NCBI GenBank assembly: GCA_913062555.1
Contig: CAJXVU010000025.1
Coordinates: 1 to 54,281 of the forward strand
DNA from: an uncultured Bacteroidota bacterium
Lineage (GTDB): Bacteria; Bacteroidota; Bacteroidia; Flavobacteriales; Flavobacteriaceae
DNA: 54,281 nucleotides
Direction of reading: 5' to 3'
Each line of letters begins with the position of its first letter. Position 1 is the stretch's first letter. Below the pieces are notes generated by a model, which had not been told where the DNA came from, searched no databases, and was given only the letters and a program-made list of their open reading frames with translations. Below are positions 45,466-54,281 of this stretch, piece after piece. The translations under genes were made by a program, and so were the position numbers.

Positions 45466-47016
45466 ATGATTGCAACCAATGTACTTGTTATAGGATCGGG
45501 TGTTGCCGGATTGACGTTTGCAGTAAAAATGGCAGAACAATTTCCCGAGCGACATATTATTATTGTGACTAAAGGTGATAAAGACGAATCAAATACCAAA
45601 TATGCTCAAGGAGGTGTAGCTGTAGTCTTGGATGCTGAAGAAGATTCGTTCCAGAAACACATTCAAGACACTTTAATTGCCGGCGATGGATTATGTAATG
45701 AAGCTGTTGTGAAAATGGTGGTAACTGAAGGCCCAAAACGCTTAAAGGAATTAATCGATTGGGGAGCAAATTTCGATTTAGATTCTGAAGGTAATTTTGA
45801 TTTAGGAAAAGAAGGTGGGCATTCTGAGTATCGTGTTGTTCATCATAAAGATATCACAGGATATGAAGTAGAAAGAGCATTATTACATAGGGTGGGTCAA
45901 CTTTCAAACATTTCATTGTTATCACATCATTTCGCAATAGATTTAATTACCGAACATCATTTTAAAAGTACTGATGCTGAATCAATTTCCTGTTATGGAG
46001 CTTATGTATTAAATGAGAGTACAGGAGAAATTATAACAATTCAGTCGGAAAGCACTGTTTTGACTTCAGGCGGAATTGGGAGGGTATATGGACACACAAC
46101 CAATCCAATTATTGCTACTGGAGATGGTATAGCAATGGCGTATCGAGCTACCGCTAGAATTAAAGATATGGAGTTCGTGCAATTCCACCCTACCGCACTA
46201 TACAATGTAGAGGGAGGGACTTCTTTTTTGATTTCTGAAGCTGTGAGAGGATTTGGAGCTGTTTTACGTAATAAAAAGGGCGATCGATTCATGCTTGATT
46301 ATGATGAAAGAGCTGAGCTGGCATCCCGAGATGTTGTTTCGCAAAGTATTGATAGTGAGCTTAAAAAGTCTGGAGATTCCTGTGTGTATCTAGATTGTTC
46401 ACATTTGAATATAGACGATTTTAAATCCCACTTTCCAAATATATATAATAAATGTATTACACAGCATATCAACGTTGAAACGGATTGGATTCCGGTAGTA
46501 CCTGCATCACATTATCTTTGTGGGGGAATAGTCGTTGACACTCATGGAAGAACATCAATAGAAAATTTATTTGCCTGTGGCGAATGTTCAAACACAGGAT
46601 TGCATGGGGCGAATAGATTAGCATCAAACTCATTATTAGAAGCCTTGGTATATGCCCATAATATTTTTAAATATCATTTAAATAAAAGCTCAAACACTGA
46701 AATACCAAAAATTCCCAATTGGAATGATCACGGTACGGGTATTACTAAAGAGCATGTCTTAATACAACATAATCTTAAGCAATTACAAGCATTAATGCGA
46801 GATTATGTAGGTATAGTTAGGAGTGATGACCGCCTAAAAAAAGGAATCAAGCATTTAGATTTGATCTACAATGAGATAGAAGAGTTTTATAAAGAAGCCA
46901 AAGTAAACACGGCACTTTGTGAGTTGCGAAACATGATAAATGTTGCACATTTAATAATTAGTCAGTCCATAACTCGTACCGATAATAAAGGGGGGTGTTT
47001 TAATATTGACAATTAA
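45466..47016 (+). CDS. nadB: L-aspartate oxidase
   Basis: A 516-residue FAD enzyme that oxidises L-aspartate to iminoaspartate for NadA; in the family it can use oxygen or fumarate as acceptor. The FAD site is VLVIGSGVAGLTFAVKMAE (6-24), then the active-site loop KYAQGGVAVVL, MEFVQFHPTALYN, RGFGAVLRNKKGDRFM, PASHYLCGGIVVDTHGRTS and GLHGANRLASNSLLEALVYA. The length is slightly shorter than E. coli NadB (540). nadC is not in the window. Confidence 0.94.
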   Translation: MIATNVLVIGSGVAGLTFAVKMAEQFPERHIIIVTKGDKDESNTKYAQGGVAVVLDAEEDSFQKHIQDTLIAGDGLCNEAVVKMVVTEGPKRLKELIDWGANFDLDSEGNFDLGKEGGHSEYRVVHHKDITGYEVERALLHRVGQLSNISLLSHHFAIDLITEHHFKSTDAESISCYGAYVLNESTGEIITIQSESTVLTSGGIGRVYGHTTNPIIATGDGIAMAYRATARIKDMEFVQFHPTALYNVEGGTSFLISEAVRGFGAVLRNKKGDRFMLDYDERAELASRDVVSQSIDSELKKSGDSCVYLDCSHLNIDDFKSHFPNIYNKCITQHINVETDWIPVVPASHYLCGGIVVDTHGRTSIENLFACGECSNTGLHGANRLASNSLLEALVYAHNIFKYHLNKSSNTEIPKIPNWNDHGTGITKEHVLIQHNLKQLQALMRDYVGIVRSDDRLKKGIKHLDLIYNEIEEFYKEAKVNTALCELRNMINVAHLIISQSITRTDNKGGCFNIDN

Positions 47017-47081
47017 TTTATAATATTCAGGGATGAAATTGTTTTGTCAAGTTTTGACGAGGTCTTATAATTAAATTTCTT

Positions 47082-48338
47082 TCACAAAATCATACCAGCA
47101 GCAACGGTTTCATTTGTAGTGTCATCTATTAAAATAATACTTCCAGTATATCTATTTTTCCTATAAGAATCATACGTGAGCGGTTTTGTAGTGCGTATTT
47201 TAACCTTGCAGATGTCATTCATACAAATAGCGTTGTCATCATGTTTGCTTTTTAATGTATTGATATCAATTTTGTAAATGATCTCCTTAATCATTGCTTT
47301 TTGATTATTCGTGGTATGCATAATGCTGTATTTAGCTCTGGGTTTTGCGGGTATATTATGTAGCCAGCAGAGCATAATTTCAATATCCTGAGAGATTACA
47401 GGAAGATTATTAGACCGTACAATCATATCACCTCGACTGATATCAATATCGTCTTCTAACCTTATCGTAATAGACATTGGTGCATGCGCCTCTTGTAAAG
47501 TGCTTTTATAGATGTCTATTGATTTAATTTTAGAACTAAAGCCTGAAGGAACAATAGTTATCTCATCTCCTATTCTAAAAACACCGCTAGAAATTCTTCC
47601 AGCATATCCTCTATAATCTATAAAACCTTCTTTTTGAGGTCTTATTATCGTTTGTACTGGAAACCGCCCATCTACTTTATTTAAGTCACTACTAATGTGC
47701 ATAGTTTCTAGAATATGTAATAATGGAGCGCCTTGATACCAAGTCATATTTTTGGATCTATTAACTACATTATCTCCTAATAGCGCACTAATAGGAATAA
47801 ATCGGATATCCTTAATTAGAAATTTAGAGGAAAATTCTTCAAACTGAGAAATAATGTCGGTATAAGATTTTTCATTATAATCAACCAAATCCATTTTGTT
47901 GACACATACAATTAGATGAGGTATTTGCAATAAAGAAGCAATAAAGGCATGTCTTTTGGTTTGCTCAATCACACCATGTCGCGCATCAACGAGTATAATG
48001 GCCACATTTGCGGTTGATGCACCAGTGACCATATTTCTGGTATATTGTATGTGTCCAGGAGTGTCGGCTATTATAAATTTGCGTTTTGGAGTTGTGAAAT
48101 ACCTATAAGCAACATCAATGGTAATCCCCTGTTCTCTTTCATCTCGTAAGCCGTCAGTAAATAAGGCTAAATCAACTCCTTTATGCCCTTTTCTTTTACT
48201 TGTGAGTTCAATAGATAAAAGTTGATCCTCAAAAATCGATTTAGAGTCATATAATAAGCGCCCGATAAGTGTGCTCTTTCCGTCGTCTACACTTCCAGCT
48301 GTAATAAATCTTAATAATTGGTTACTCTCGATTTGCAT
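47082..48338 (-). CDS. cysN: Sulfate adenylyltransferase subunit 1 (GTPase)
   Basis: A 418-residue EF-Tu-like GTPase that drives APS formation by CysD. G motifs are GSVDDGKSTLIGRLLYD (P-loop), DEREQGITIDVAYRYF, ADTPGHIQYTRNM and NKMDLVD, followed by two beta-barrel domains. There is no C-terminal APS-kinase fusion; a separate CysC is encoded upstream. It is the last gene of the leftward cysC-cysD-cysN cluster, convergent with nadB. Confidence 0.94.
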   Translation of the reverse strand: MQIESNQLLRFITAGSVDDGKSTLIGRLLYDSKSIFEDQLLSIELTSKRKGHKGVDLALFTDGLRDEREQGITIDVAYRYFTTPKRKFIIADTPGHIQYTRNMVTGASTANVAIILVDARHGVIEQTKRHAFIASLLQIPHLIVCVNKMDLVDYNEKSYTDIISQFEEFSSKFLIKDIRFIPISALLGDNVVNRSKNMTWYQGAPLLHILETMHISSDLNKVDGRFPVQTIIRPQKEGFIDYRGYAGRISSGVFRIGDEITIVPSGFSSKIKSIDIYKSTLQEAHAPMSITIRLEDDIDISRGDMIVRSNNLPVISQDIEIMLCWLHNIPAKPRAKYSIMHTTNNQKAMIKEIIYKIDINTLKSKHDDNAICMNDICKVKIRTTKPLTYDSYRKNRYTGSIILIDDTTNETVAAGMIL

Positions 48339-48388
48339 ATTTTGTAGTATTCACCTAGATTTTACGATTACAATTAATTATTTATTTG

Positions 48389-49294
48389 TTAGAAATAACC
48401 TTGCCTTTTTCTATCCTCCATGGCTGTTTCAGAACGTTTATCATCCGAGCGATTTCCTCTTTCTGTTACACGCATTGTTGCAACTTCGTCTACAATTTTT
48501 TCTAAGGTATCAGCTTCGGACTCCATGCCACCAGTAATTGTAATATCTCCTAATGTTCTAAAGCGAATTTTTTTTAATACAACTTCCTCGTCTTCCTTTA
48601 AAAATAAAAATTCAGAATAAGGGATCCAAGAGTTACTGCGCCATATAACCTTTCTAGAATGTGCAAAATATAGTGATGGAATTTCAATTTTTTCTCTTTT
48701 GATGTAATTCCAGATATCCATTTCGGTCCAATTACTTATGGGGAATACTCTAAAATGCTCCCCTTCAAAATGATTCCCATTAAATATATTCCACAATTCG
48801 GGACGCTGATTTTTTGGGTCCCACTGTCCAAATTCATCACGATGCGAAAAAAAGCGTTCTTTAGCTCTTGATTTTTCTTCATCTCGTCGTCCACCACCAA
48901 CTGCACAATCTACTTTGTTTTTTTCTATAACATCCAAAAGTGTTGTAATTTGTAATGTGTTTCTTGTGGCGTTTTTTCCACTTTCTTCAGCGACACGTCC
49001 TTTATCAATAGAATCTTGGACCGAACCTACAAGGAGTTCTACGTCCAATCTATTTACTAAATTATCTCTAAATTTTATAGTCTCCGGGAAATTATGACCA
49101 GTATCAACATGCAGTAAAGGAAAAGGTATCTTAGAAGGATAAAATGCTTTCTGAGCTAAATGTGTAACTACAATGGAGTCTTTACCTCCTGAGAATAGTA
49201 TTACCGGATTTTCAAATTGAGCCCATACTTCACGTAAAACATAGATCGCTTCGGACTCCAATTCTTCTAAATAATTTAAATAATATTTACTCAT
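48389..49294 (-). CDS. cysD: Sulfate adenylyltransferase subunit 2
   Basis: A 301-residue PP-loop ATP pyrophosphatase that makes adenosine 5'-phosphosulfate. The PP-loop is PVILFSGGKDSIVV, followed by LLHVDTGHNFPET, GGGRRDEEKSRAKERFFS and FPISNWTEMDIWNYI. It overlaps cysC by four bases and is 50 bases ahead of cysN. Confidence 0.95.
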   Translation of the reverse strand: MSKYYLNYLEELESEAIYVLREVWAQFENPVILFSGGKDSIVVTHLAQKAFYPSKIPFPLLHVDTGHNFPETIKFRDNLVNRLDVELLVGSVQDSIDKGRVAEESGKNATRNTLQITTLLDVIEKNKVDCAVGGGRRDEEKSRAKERFFSHRDEFGQWDPKNQRPELWNIFNGNHFEGEHFRVFPISNWTEMDIWNYIKREKIEIPSLYFAHSRKVIWRSNSWIPYSEFLFLKEDEEVVLKKIRFRTLGDITITGGMESEADTLEKIVDEVATMRVTERGNRSDDKRSETAMEDRKRQGYF

Positions 49295-49887
49295 TCTATG
49301 ATTCGTAGTTTTTCTTCAATAAAATTATAAAGATAATTAACATCCGCTTCTACGCTGCTTTGTTGTAATATTTCAATATCTGGGTTTAAAGGCGTTTCAT
49401 AAGGAGCCGAAATACCGGTCATATTTTTTATTTCACCACTACGAGCCTTTTTATACAATCCTTTTGCATCTCTTCTTTCGCATTCTTCAAGACTGGTATT
49501 CATAAATACTTCTATAAAGTTATCTGGCTCTACGGTATTTTTAATAAAACGCCTATCCTTTCTATATGGCGATACGAAAGCAGCTAATACCACTACACCT
49601 GCATCTATAAAGAGTTTAGAAATTTCACCAATCCGTCTATTGTTTTCAGATCGATCTTCGGGTGAAAAATTTAAGTCTCTATTAATTCCATTTCTGATAT
49701 TATCACCATCTAATACATAAGTTTTAATCCCTTTTGAAAACAACTTTTTTTCCAAAGCACTTGCTATGGTTGATTTGCCAGATCCAGATAAGCCAGTAAA
49801 AAAAATCAGAAAGGAATTATGACCGTTGGACAGTACTCTTTCCGAACGTGTAATTGGATAATTGTGTTTAGCGATATTGTTTTTCAT
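49291..49887 (-). CDS. cysC: Adenylylsulfate kinase
   Basis: A 198-residue kinase that phosphorylates APS to PAPS. Walker A is FTGLSGSGKSTIASALEK; the APS-site motifs are DGDNIRNGINRDLNFSPEDRSENNRRI and the lid VFMNTSLEECERRDAKGLYKKAR. It heads the cysCDN operon. PAPS may serve sulfate assimilation or sulfation of cell-surface or secreted glycans; no PAPS reductase or sulfotransferase lies in the window to decide. Confidence 0.94.
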   Translation of the reverse strand: MKNNIAKHNYPITRSERVLSNGHNSFLIFFTGLSGSGKSTIASALEKKLFSKGIKTYVLDGDNIRNGINRDLNFSPEDRSENNRRIGEISKLFIDAGVVVLAAFVSPYRKDRRFIKNTVEPDNFIEVFMNTSLEECERRDAKGLYKKARSGEIKNMTGISAPYETPLNPDIEILQQSSVEADVNYLYNFIEEKLRIIE

Positions 49888-50208
49888 TTTTTTGTCCTAC
49901 TTTTTTTATCAACCAAAAATTAAAAATATACTATATGCTTTCATATCGATTAGATAATATCATTTTTGTATGTACCTCAGTTCTGCCAATTTGGATTCCT
50001 TTAACAGGATTTTTAGATATTAACATAGCTATGAGTAAAGTGTCCAAACTTTCTGCTAGCTTCCCTTAAAAGGCTTTAATAATTGTCTTTTATTTTTAAG
50101 AGGTAAATTATATAAACCAAATACGTTTGTGAAAATAGTACAAAATCATATGAGTTGCAATTATAAAATAATTCTTCATTGGTTTCTCCAAATTGAAATA
50201 GAATCAAT
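49888..50208. other. 321-base intergenic region, cysC / LytTR regulator
   Basis: No intact gene. It should hold the cysCDN promoter on the minus strand (a TAATTTTTG-like box lies close to cysC). A 44-codon minus-strand open frame (49931-50065) contains a stretch, LDTLLIAMLISKNPVKGIQIG, that resembles part of chorismate synthase and may be a gene remnant; see findings. Confidence 0.5.
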
Positions 50209-50889
50209 TTAATTAACAATTTTTTTCAGAACCCTCTCTTTATATGAATCGCCAATTGGAATTTCAATTTTCCCAATTTCAATATCACGTTTGTTGTATG
50301 CCGTGATTTTGTTCGTATTTATTATATAAGAACGATGCACACGTAAAAAATGATGATTCAATTTTTTTTCAAAAGCTGTGATTCCATCCTTAAAAATCAC
50401 TTTTCTATCCTCAAAATGAATCTGTACGTATTCCTTTAAGCTTTCTATATATAACACATCATCTAGTACAATTTTAATGTTTTTTTTATTGCTCTGTATA
50501 TAGATGTATTTGGATGCTGACCTCTCAATTCCTTTATGTGTACTCTCCAAAAACTTTTCTATGGCTTTAAGGAATCTCGTGAAAATTATGGGCTTTAATA
50601 GGTAATCGACAACGTTTAATTCGAACCCCTCTAAGGCATATTCCCTATAGGCAGTTGTAAATATAACTTTTGGCTTTTGCTTCAGGTTTTTAAGAAAATC
50701 GGTGCCTTTAACCAAAGGCATTTCTATGTCTAAAAACATTAAATCGACTGGGGTTTGTTTAATGATTTTAAGAGCTTCAATTGCCGATTCGCATGAAGCT
50801 ACTAGCTCGAAATCTTCCAATTCTGATAAGTGTCTTTTTATCAGTCTTCGTGCCAGCTCTTCATCATCTACGATGATACATTTATACAT
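50209..50889 (-). CDS. LytTR-family response regulator
   Basis: 226 residues. An N-terminal receiver domain has the acidic pocket IVDDEELAR, phospho-acceptor Asp in LMFLDIEMPLVKG (about residue 54) and the late Lys in VDYLLKP. A C-terminal LytTR DNA-binding domain (about 125-225) carries YIESLKEYVQIHF and FLRVHRSYIINTNKI. It overlaps the sensor kinase gene by one base, so the pair is transcribed and translated together. Targets are unknown; the neighbouring serine hydrolase is a candidate. Confidence 0.92.
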   Translation of the reverse strand: MYKCIIVDDEELARRLIKRHLSELEDFELVASCESAIEALKIIKQTPVDLMFLDIEMPLVKGTDFLKNLKQKPKVIFTTAYREYALEGFELNVVDYLLKPIIFTRFLKAIEKFLESTHKGIERSASKYIYIQSNKKNIKIVLDDVLYIESLKEYVQIHFEDRKVIFKDGITAFEKKLNHHFLRVHRSYIINTNKITAYNKRDIEIGKIEIPIGDSYKERVLKKIVN

Positions 50890-51947
50890 TATTTTGAAAT
50901 TAAATTTAGAGTTAAAGCAAAACTGTTTTCAGCGTCATTTATAACTAATGTATGAGTCTTAGGATACAATATGCTAAGTTGCGTTTTAATATTTATCAGT
51001 CCTAACGATTCTCTGTTTTGATGATTGGTCTCTTTAGGTATCAAAACTGGTTTGGTGTTCTCTACATGAAAGTTTATATTTTCATCTGTAGCTTTTAGTT
51101 TAATGATAACAGAAGACTCTTTTATTTCCTGACTTACCCCATGTTTAAAAGCATTTTCTACGATGGTCAGTAATAGTAGTGGTGCAATATTAACCTCAGT
51201 TACTCCACTATGTTCAAAACTTATGTTTAAGCGTTTTCCATAACGCAATTTTTCAAGGGCAATATAATTATCGAGTAATTTTATTTCATTAGCTAAGGGT
51301 ACAAACTCTGTTTTACAACGGAATAAAATATAGTCCAATATTTCCGATAATTTATTAATAACTTCAGGAGCTTCATCAGATTTTTCTAGTGTGAGCACAT
51401 ACAAATTATTGAGAGTATTAAATAGAAAGTGAGGATTCAATTGATTTTTTAAAGCCTCTAATTCTGAAGTTTTCTTTTGTTCTCTTAAACTATATACTTC
51501 TTTTTGATGTCTATAATAGTCAAAGACCATTAATATAACCGTAGGAAAGATTAGGCTACTAATATTATTTAAAAAAGCGAATATATTTGTAACCCGCTCT
51601 TCTAATATTAGTGGAGGTCTAAGTCTAAAAACTTCGGGGTAATTTGGTGCTAAATAATAAATTCGAATGATTTCATATAAAATATAAGCGACATAAATAC
51701 TAAGAAGACAACAAACCCCAAATAAGATTTTCTTCTTTTTATATAATAATTGAGGGACTAAAATAAATATAATTGAATAGGCCAAACTAAAATGAATTAG
51801 TATGGTTAAAATGGTCATTTCTAGTAAAAATAATTTATCAGTTTCAAAAGGCCATCTTGCGCTGGTATAGTAAAAGAATATCACTACCCAAAACAGGATG
51901 TGAAAGCGTGTTTTTTTATTAGAAAGAATATGTTTTATAGTATGCAT
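50889..51947 (-). CDS. LytS-like sensor histidine kinase (HisKA_3-less, PF06580 type)
   Basis: 352 residues from the ATG at 51947 (MHTIKHILSNKKTRF). The longer frame from 51983 would run through a terminator hairpin and was rejected. Four membrane helices (about 15-140) have no large extracytoplasmic loop. A coiled linker (HQKEVYSLREQKKTSELEAL) leads to the phospho-acceptor box LKNQLNPHFLFNTLNNLY, then the ATPase N box LTIVENAFKHGV. The signal is probably sensed in or near the membrane. It is paired with the LytTR regulator downstream. Confidence 0.9.
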   Translation of the reverse strand: MHTIKHILSNKKTRFHILFWVVIFFYYTSARWPFETDKLFLLEMTILTILIHFSLAYSIIFILVPQLLYKKKKILFGVCCLLSIYVAYILYEIIRIYYLAPNYPEVFRLRPPLILEERVTNIFAFLNNISSLIFPTVILMVFDYYRHQKEVYSLREQKKTSELEALKNQLNPHFLFNTLNNLYVLTLEKSDEAPEVINKLSEILDYILFRCKTEFVPLANEIKLLDNYIALEKLRYGKRLNISFEHSGVTEVNIAPLLLLTIVENAFKHGVSQEIKESSVIIKLKATDENINFHVENTKPVLIPKETNHQNRESLGLINIKTQLSILYPKTHTLVINDAENSFALTLNLISK

Positions 51948-51970
51948 CAAATAGAATTCAAATATAGAAT

Positions 51971-51995
51971 AAAAAGACAGCATTGCTGTCTTTTT
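51971..51995 (-). terminator. Terminator of the serine hydrolase gene
   Basis: Perfect 11-bp arms AAAAAGACAGC / GCTGTCTTTTT around ATT, 19 bases after the hydrolase stop (leftward). It separates the hydrolase from the sensor kinase gene. Confidence 0.85.
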
Positions 51996-52013
51996 ATGTA
52001 TTGCGAATTTAGA

Positions 52014-53693
52014 TTACTTTACTCTTTTAAAGCTTAGATTTTTAACTCTTGGTGTCGACACTTTAAATTCATGGATTTTTTGACTACTCATTTTAAATTC
52101 AAAATCACACATTGGACTGGTGAATAATTGATCTCGAACATGTCTTAATGGAAATTTTTTAGTTCCATTAATAAACAGCCATAATTGCTCTTTTTCTAAT
52201 TCAAGTTTGTAATAGGTGTCTATTTCTTCACTATAATATCTCCCTATAAAGGACTGTAATTCATTCGTACTATAAGTTGTTGGAATGAATGTCTTAAATT
52301 GGTTTTCTTCATCTCCATTAATTGTAATAAGCAATTCGTAATTGTCATTATTTTTCTTGAACTTTACGAAAGCATCTATGAACGGAGGAGTATCCATCAC
52401 CTTAAATTCATCATCACTAATTGCTGCCAAGGGATGTATACTTCCTGGGCCTCGTTTATACATCAATGTGTCGTTTTTTAGATAAACTTTTCTCGTAGAC
52501 TTTTTTTCAGAATTCCAATAAGAAGCTTCATATTTTTTAAGAGTTGTTTTCGAGAGTGTTATGAATTCTAATTTTCTTTTTGGTTTACTTTTTTCTATTG
52601 GCGTGTCGAATTTCTCTTTAAGGAATATATCTGCTATTTGATATCCCAATGGGGTAGCATTAGCATTTGAAGTATTTGTAAAAACAATCACAGTAAATTT
52701 TTGATCGGGGAATCTAATAATATTAGACCAATATCCGGGCGCTCTTCCCCCATGATCTATAGTTTTTAGACCATTGTGTTCTTTTATTTCAAGACCGCTT
52801 GCATATGAAATCGTTTCGCCGTTGTTTAAAACACCTTTTGAGGTCATCAATTCCCAAAAAGAATTATCAAATATATTTTGATTATAAAATGCGTCATCCC
52901 ACATTTTAATATCTTCCACTGAAGTGTATACACCGCCATCTCCTATATTCTCTTGGGTAGATATAAGGCTCATAAATCCCCCTGAGCGAACTGGGTTATG
53001 TCCTGATGCTCTATCATTTATAATCATGTTATTGCTATCACGAAAACGCGTATGATTCATTCCAAGTGGTTCAAATATTTTCCTTTGAGCAAATTCGGCA
53101 AGACTTATACCTGACACTTTATGTACAATTTGTCCCAATAACCAATATCCGGAATTAGAATATAAATATTTTTCACCTGGGCGAAAGTTTAAGTCTTTTT
53201 GACTTTTAGTCCATCGCATAATATCTTCATCAGTATAATTATCATCTGGGCCTAGACCGGTTAAATAGGCGATCTGTGGATAGTCTCTTAGTCCACTGGT
53301 GTGATTTAAAAGGTTTTTAATGCTGATGGTTTTAGCAAATTTTGGAAAGTCCGGGTAAATGGAGCTTAAAGATTGATTTAAGTTGAGTTTTCCTTGTTTC
53401 GATAAAAGCATAATACAGGCTGCTGTAAATTGCTTGGAATTAGAGGCAATATTGAATGTGGTATGGGAAGTGTTAGGAATATTATGTTCTAAGTTTGCCA
53501 ATCCATAACCTTTGGAATATAGCATCTTTCCATTTTGTATGATTCCGATAGCAGCTCCGGGCGAATTTGGATGGTTCCATCTTTGGAATAGATTGTCCAC
53601 GGCTTCAATTTTATCTGTATCCAATTCATTTGATTGTGGATAAGAGTACATTGAGATAAAAAGAAAGAGTATTGAAGTATTAAAAAGTTTCAT
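52014..53693 (-). CDS. Exported serine hydrolase (beta-lactamase / class C PBP-like)
   Basis: 559 residues. Signal peptide MKLFNTSILFLFISMYSYPQ. The N-terminal catalytic domain (about 30-370) has SxxK at Ser84-Lys87 (NIASNSKQFTAA), the YSN motif in KYLYSNSGYWLLGQI, and the third motif HGG in IDHGGRAPGYW. The C-terminal part (about 375-559) is beta-rich, lipocalin-like, as in many Bacteroidota family members. These proteins are D-aminopeptidases, esterases or peptidases rather than true beta-lactamases; the substrate is unknown. An inverted repeat lies just upstream, and a LytTR two-component pair lies downstream. Confidence 0.88.
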   Translation of the reverse strand: MKLFNTSILFLFISMYSYPQSNELDTDKIEAVDNLFQRWNHPNSPGAAIGIIQNGKMLYSKGYGLANLEHNIPNTSHTTFNIASNSKQFTAACIMLLSKQGKLNLNQSLSSIYPDFPKFAKTISIKNLLNHTSGLRDYPQIAYLTGLGPDDNYTDEDIMRWTKSQKDLNFRPGEKYLYSNSGYWLLGQIVHKVSGISLAEFAQRKIFEPLGMNHTRFRDSNNMIINDRASGHNPVRSGGFMSLISTQENIGDGGVYTSVEDIKMWDDAFYNQNIFDNSFWELMTSKGVLNNGETISYASGLEIKEHNGLKTIDHGGRAPGYWSNIIRFPDQKFTVIVFTNTSNANATPLGYQIADIFLKEKFDTPIEKSKPKRKLEFITLSKTTLKKYEASYWNSEKKSTRKVYLKNDTLMYKRGPGSIHPLAAISDDEFKVMDTPPFIDAFVKFKKNNDNYELLITINGDEENQFKTFIPTTYSTNELQSFIGRYYSEEIDTYYKLELEKEQLWLFINGTKKFPLRHVRDQLFTSPMCDFEFKMSSQKIHEFKVSTPRVKNLSFKRVK

Positions 53694-53702
53694 AAAGTAT
53701 AT

Positions 53703-53729
53703 AGTTTATCAATAAATAGATGATAAACT
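53703..53729. promoter_or_regulatory. Inverted repeat upstream of the serine hydrolase
   Basis: Perfect 8-bp arms AGTTTATC and GATAAACT are separated by 11 bases, ten bases from the start codon. The position suits a repressor operator or a 5'-leader hairpin. Confidence 0.4.
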
Positions 53730-53894
53730 TACTGTGAAAATACAGGTAAAATCTAAAAAGTAAACGAATCGATAAAATCTGTAAACGAAGAGTTGATTGC
53801 CAACTATTAATGGCTTTTACATCCACACTACACGACCTCCTTTGTCCAATCAAGCTTATAGAAAGCGACATGGCTTAATAACACCCAGATTCAT

Positions 53895-54281
53895 TTAACG
53901 CTTATGCTTCAAAGCATCAGCTGGTGTCGGTACAAAATGCCCTTTTCCTCCAGCACGATCATCATCGAAAGTCACAGGGATATCATCGTTTTCTGAGCGT
54001 TGATGCCAGGTTAAATTTTCGGTACCGTCATCTTTTTTTACCATAGTAATACAATTTTCAACAGGGCAAACTAAAGAACACAAATTGCAACCGACACAGT
54101 TTTCTTCTATAATACTCGGAATTCTGTTTGTAGGGTCTGTAGATAAGGCTATTGCTTGATGTGCCCCATCATCACAAGAAATATAACACAGGTCACATCC
54201 AATACATTTATCTGGATTAATTTCTGCAACTACTTTATGTTTCAAGTTTAAATGTTTCCATTCAGTAACATTAGGCAAGGC
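53895..54281 (-). CDS. preA: Dihydropyrimidine dehydrogenase subunit PreA, C-terminal part
   Basis: The gene enters from the right edge; 128 residues up to the stop are visible (ALPNVTEWKHLNLKHK at the cut end). The fragment is the ferredoxin-like domain with two 4Fe-4S motifs, CIGCDLCYISCDD and CVGCNLCSLVCPVENC. The short C-terminal tail GKGHFVPTPADALKHKR is characteristic of bacterial PreA. With PreT it reduces uracil/thymine in pyrimidine degradation. The TTG near the cut end is an internal Leu codon, not a start. Confidence 0.85.
   Translation of the reverse strand, partial: ALPNVTEWKHLNLKHKVVAEINPDKCIGCDLCYISCDDGAHQAIALSTDPTNRIPSIIEENCVGCNLCSLVCPVENCITMVKKDDGTENLTWHQRSENDDIPVTFDDDRAGGKGHFVPTPADALKHKR

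Noticed and set aside
49935..50069. 44-codon plus-strand open frame (MLSYRLDNIIFV...)
   Set aside because: Antisense to the possible aroC remnant, with no start signals or recognisable features.
51948..51983. Extended start for the sensor kinase
   Set aside because: The extension reads through the perfect terminator hairpin at 51971-51995.
53680..53871. 63-codon minus-strand open frame between the serine hydrolase and preA
   Set aside because: No family features, overlaps the hydrolase start and the inverted repeat; probably chance.
1..54281. CRISPR arrays, tRNA/rRNA genes, insertion sequences
   Set aside because: No regularly spaced repeats, cloverleaf-like sequences, transposase genes or flanking inverted repeats were seen in any gap.

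Overview
This window is an AT-rich chromosomal segment from a member of the Bacteroidota, most likely a (probably marine) flavobacterium. The signs are promoters of the TAnnTTTG type, start codons without Shine-Dalgarno sequences, an OlsF-type fused ornithine-lipid acyltransferase, TlpA-like periplasmic thioredoxins and LytTR two-component genes. No tRNA, rRNA, insertion sequence or CRISPR array was seen. Both ends cut genes: an HlyD-type membrane-fusion protein on the left and PreA (dihydropyrimidine dehydrogenase) on the right.

Layout. 1-13 kb is housekeeping: HlyD (partial), OlsF, aspartokinase, a GNAT acetyltransferase, fructose-1,6-bisphosphatase, a TerB-like protein, Mfd, a TlpA-like thiol protein, YraN and an S66 LD-carboxypeptidase. 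13-21 kb holds MetG, a 1069-residue secreted coiled-coil protein of unknown role, and Tex. 21-30 kb is a nitrogen-assimilation block: gltBD diverges from a porin-PII-Amt operon, and the 431-base gap between them carries two 20-bp palindromes 52 bp apart. PEP carboxylase follows. 33-47 kb is an anaerobic/denitrification block: nrdG-nrdD, norC-norB, norQ-norD, a second and very divergent NorC/NorB-like pair, a frameshifted small membrane ORF, a cysteine-rich flavoprotein-like gene, an Rrf2 regulator with IscR-like ligands, and nadA-nadB. 47-54 kb holds cysN/cysD/cysC (sulfate activation), a LytTR sensor/regulator pair, a serine hydrolase and the PreA fragment.

Main new points. (1) The second NorB-like protein aligns with the ordinary NorB without gaps from TM6 to the His-His pair. 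It has nevertheless lost the FeB ligands equivalent to His207 and Glu211 (now Tyr and Val), and the low-spin heme b ligand His349 is Met. It retains the His-His pair, the heme b3 His and Glu280. It lies behind norQD with its own cytochrome c, so it may be an unusual NO-related enzyme or sensor. (2) Three promoters in the block (norC, the flavoprotein-like gene, nadA) share one architecture: a TGAT-N4-RTCA Crp/Fnr-type palindrome whose centre is exactly 29.5 bp upstream of the TA of a TAnnTTTG-like -7 box, i.e. centred near -41. This predicts one anaerobic/NO regulon that joins NO reduction, an uncharacterised flavoprotein and NAD synthesis. (3) The porin-PII-Amt promoter has two in-phase palindromes that look like sites for a nitrogen regulator.
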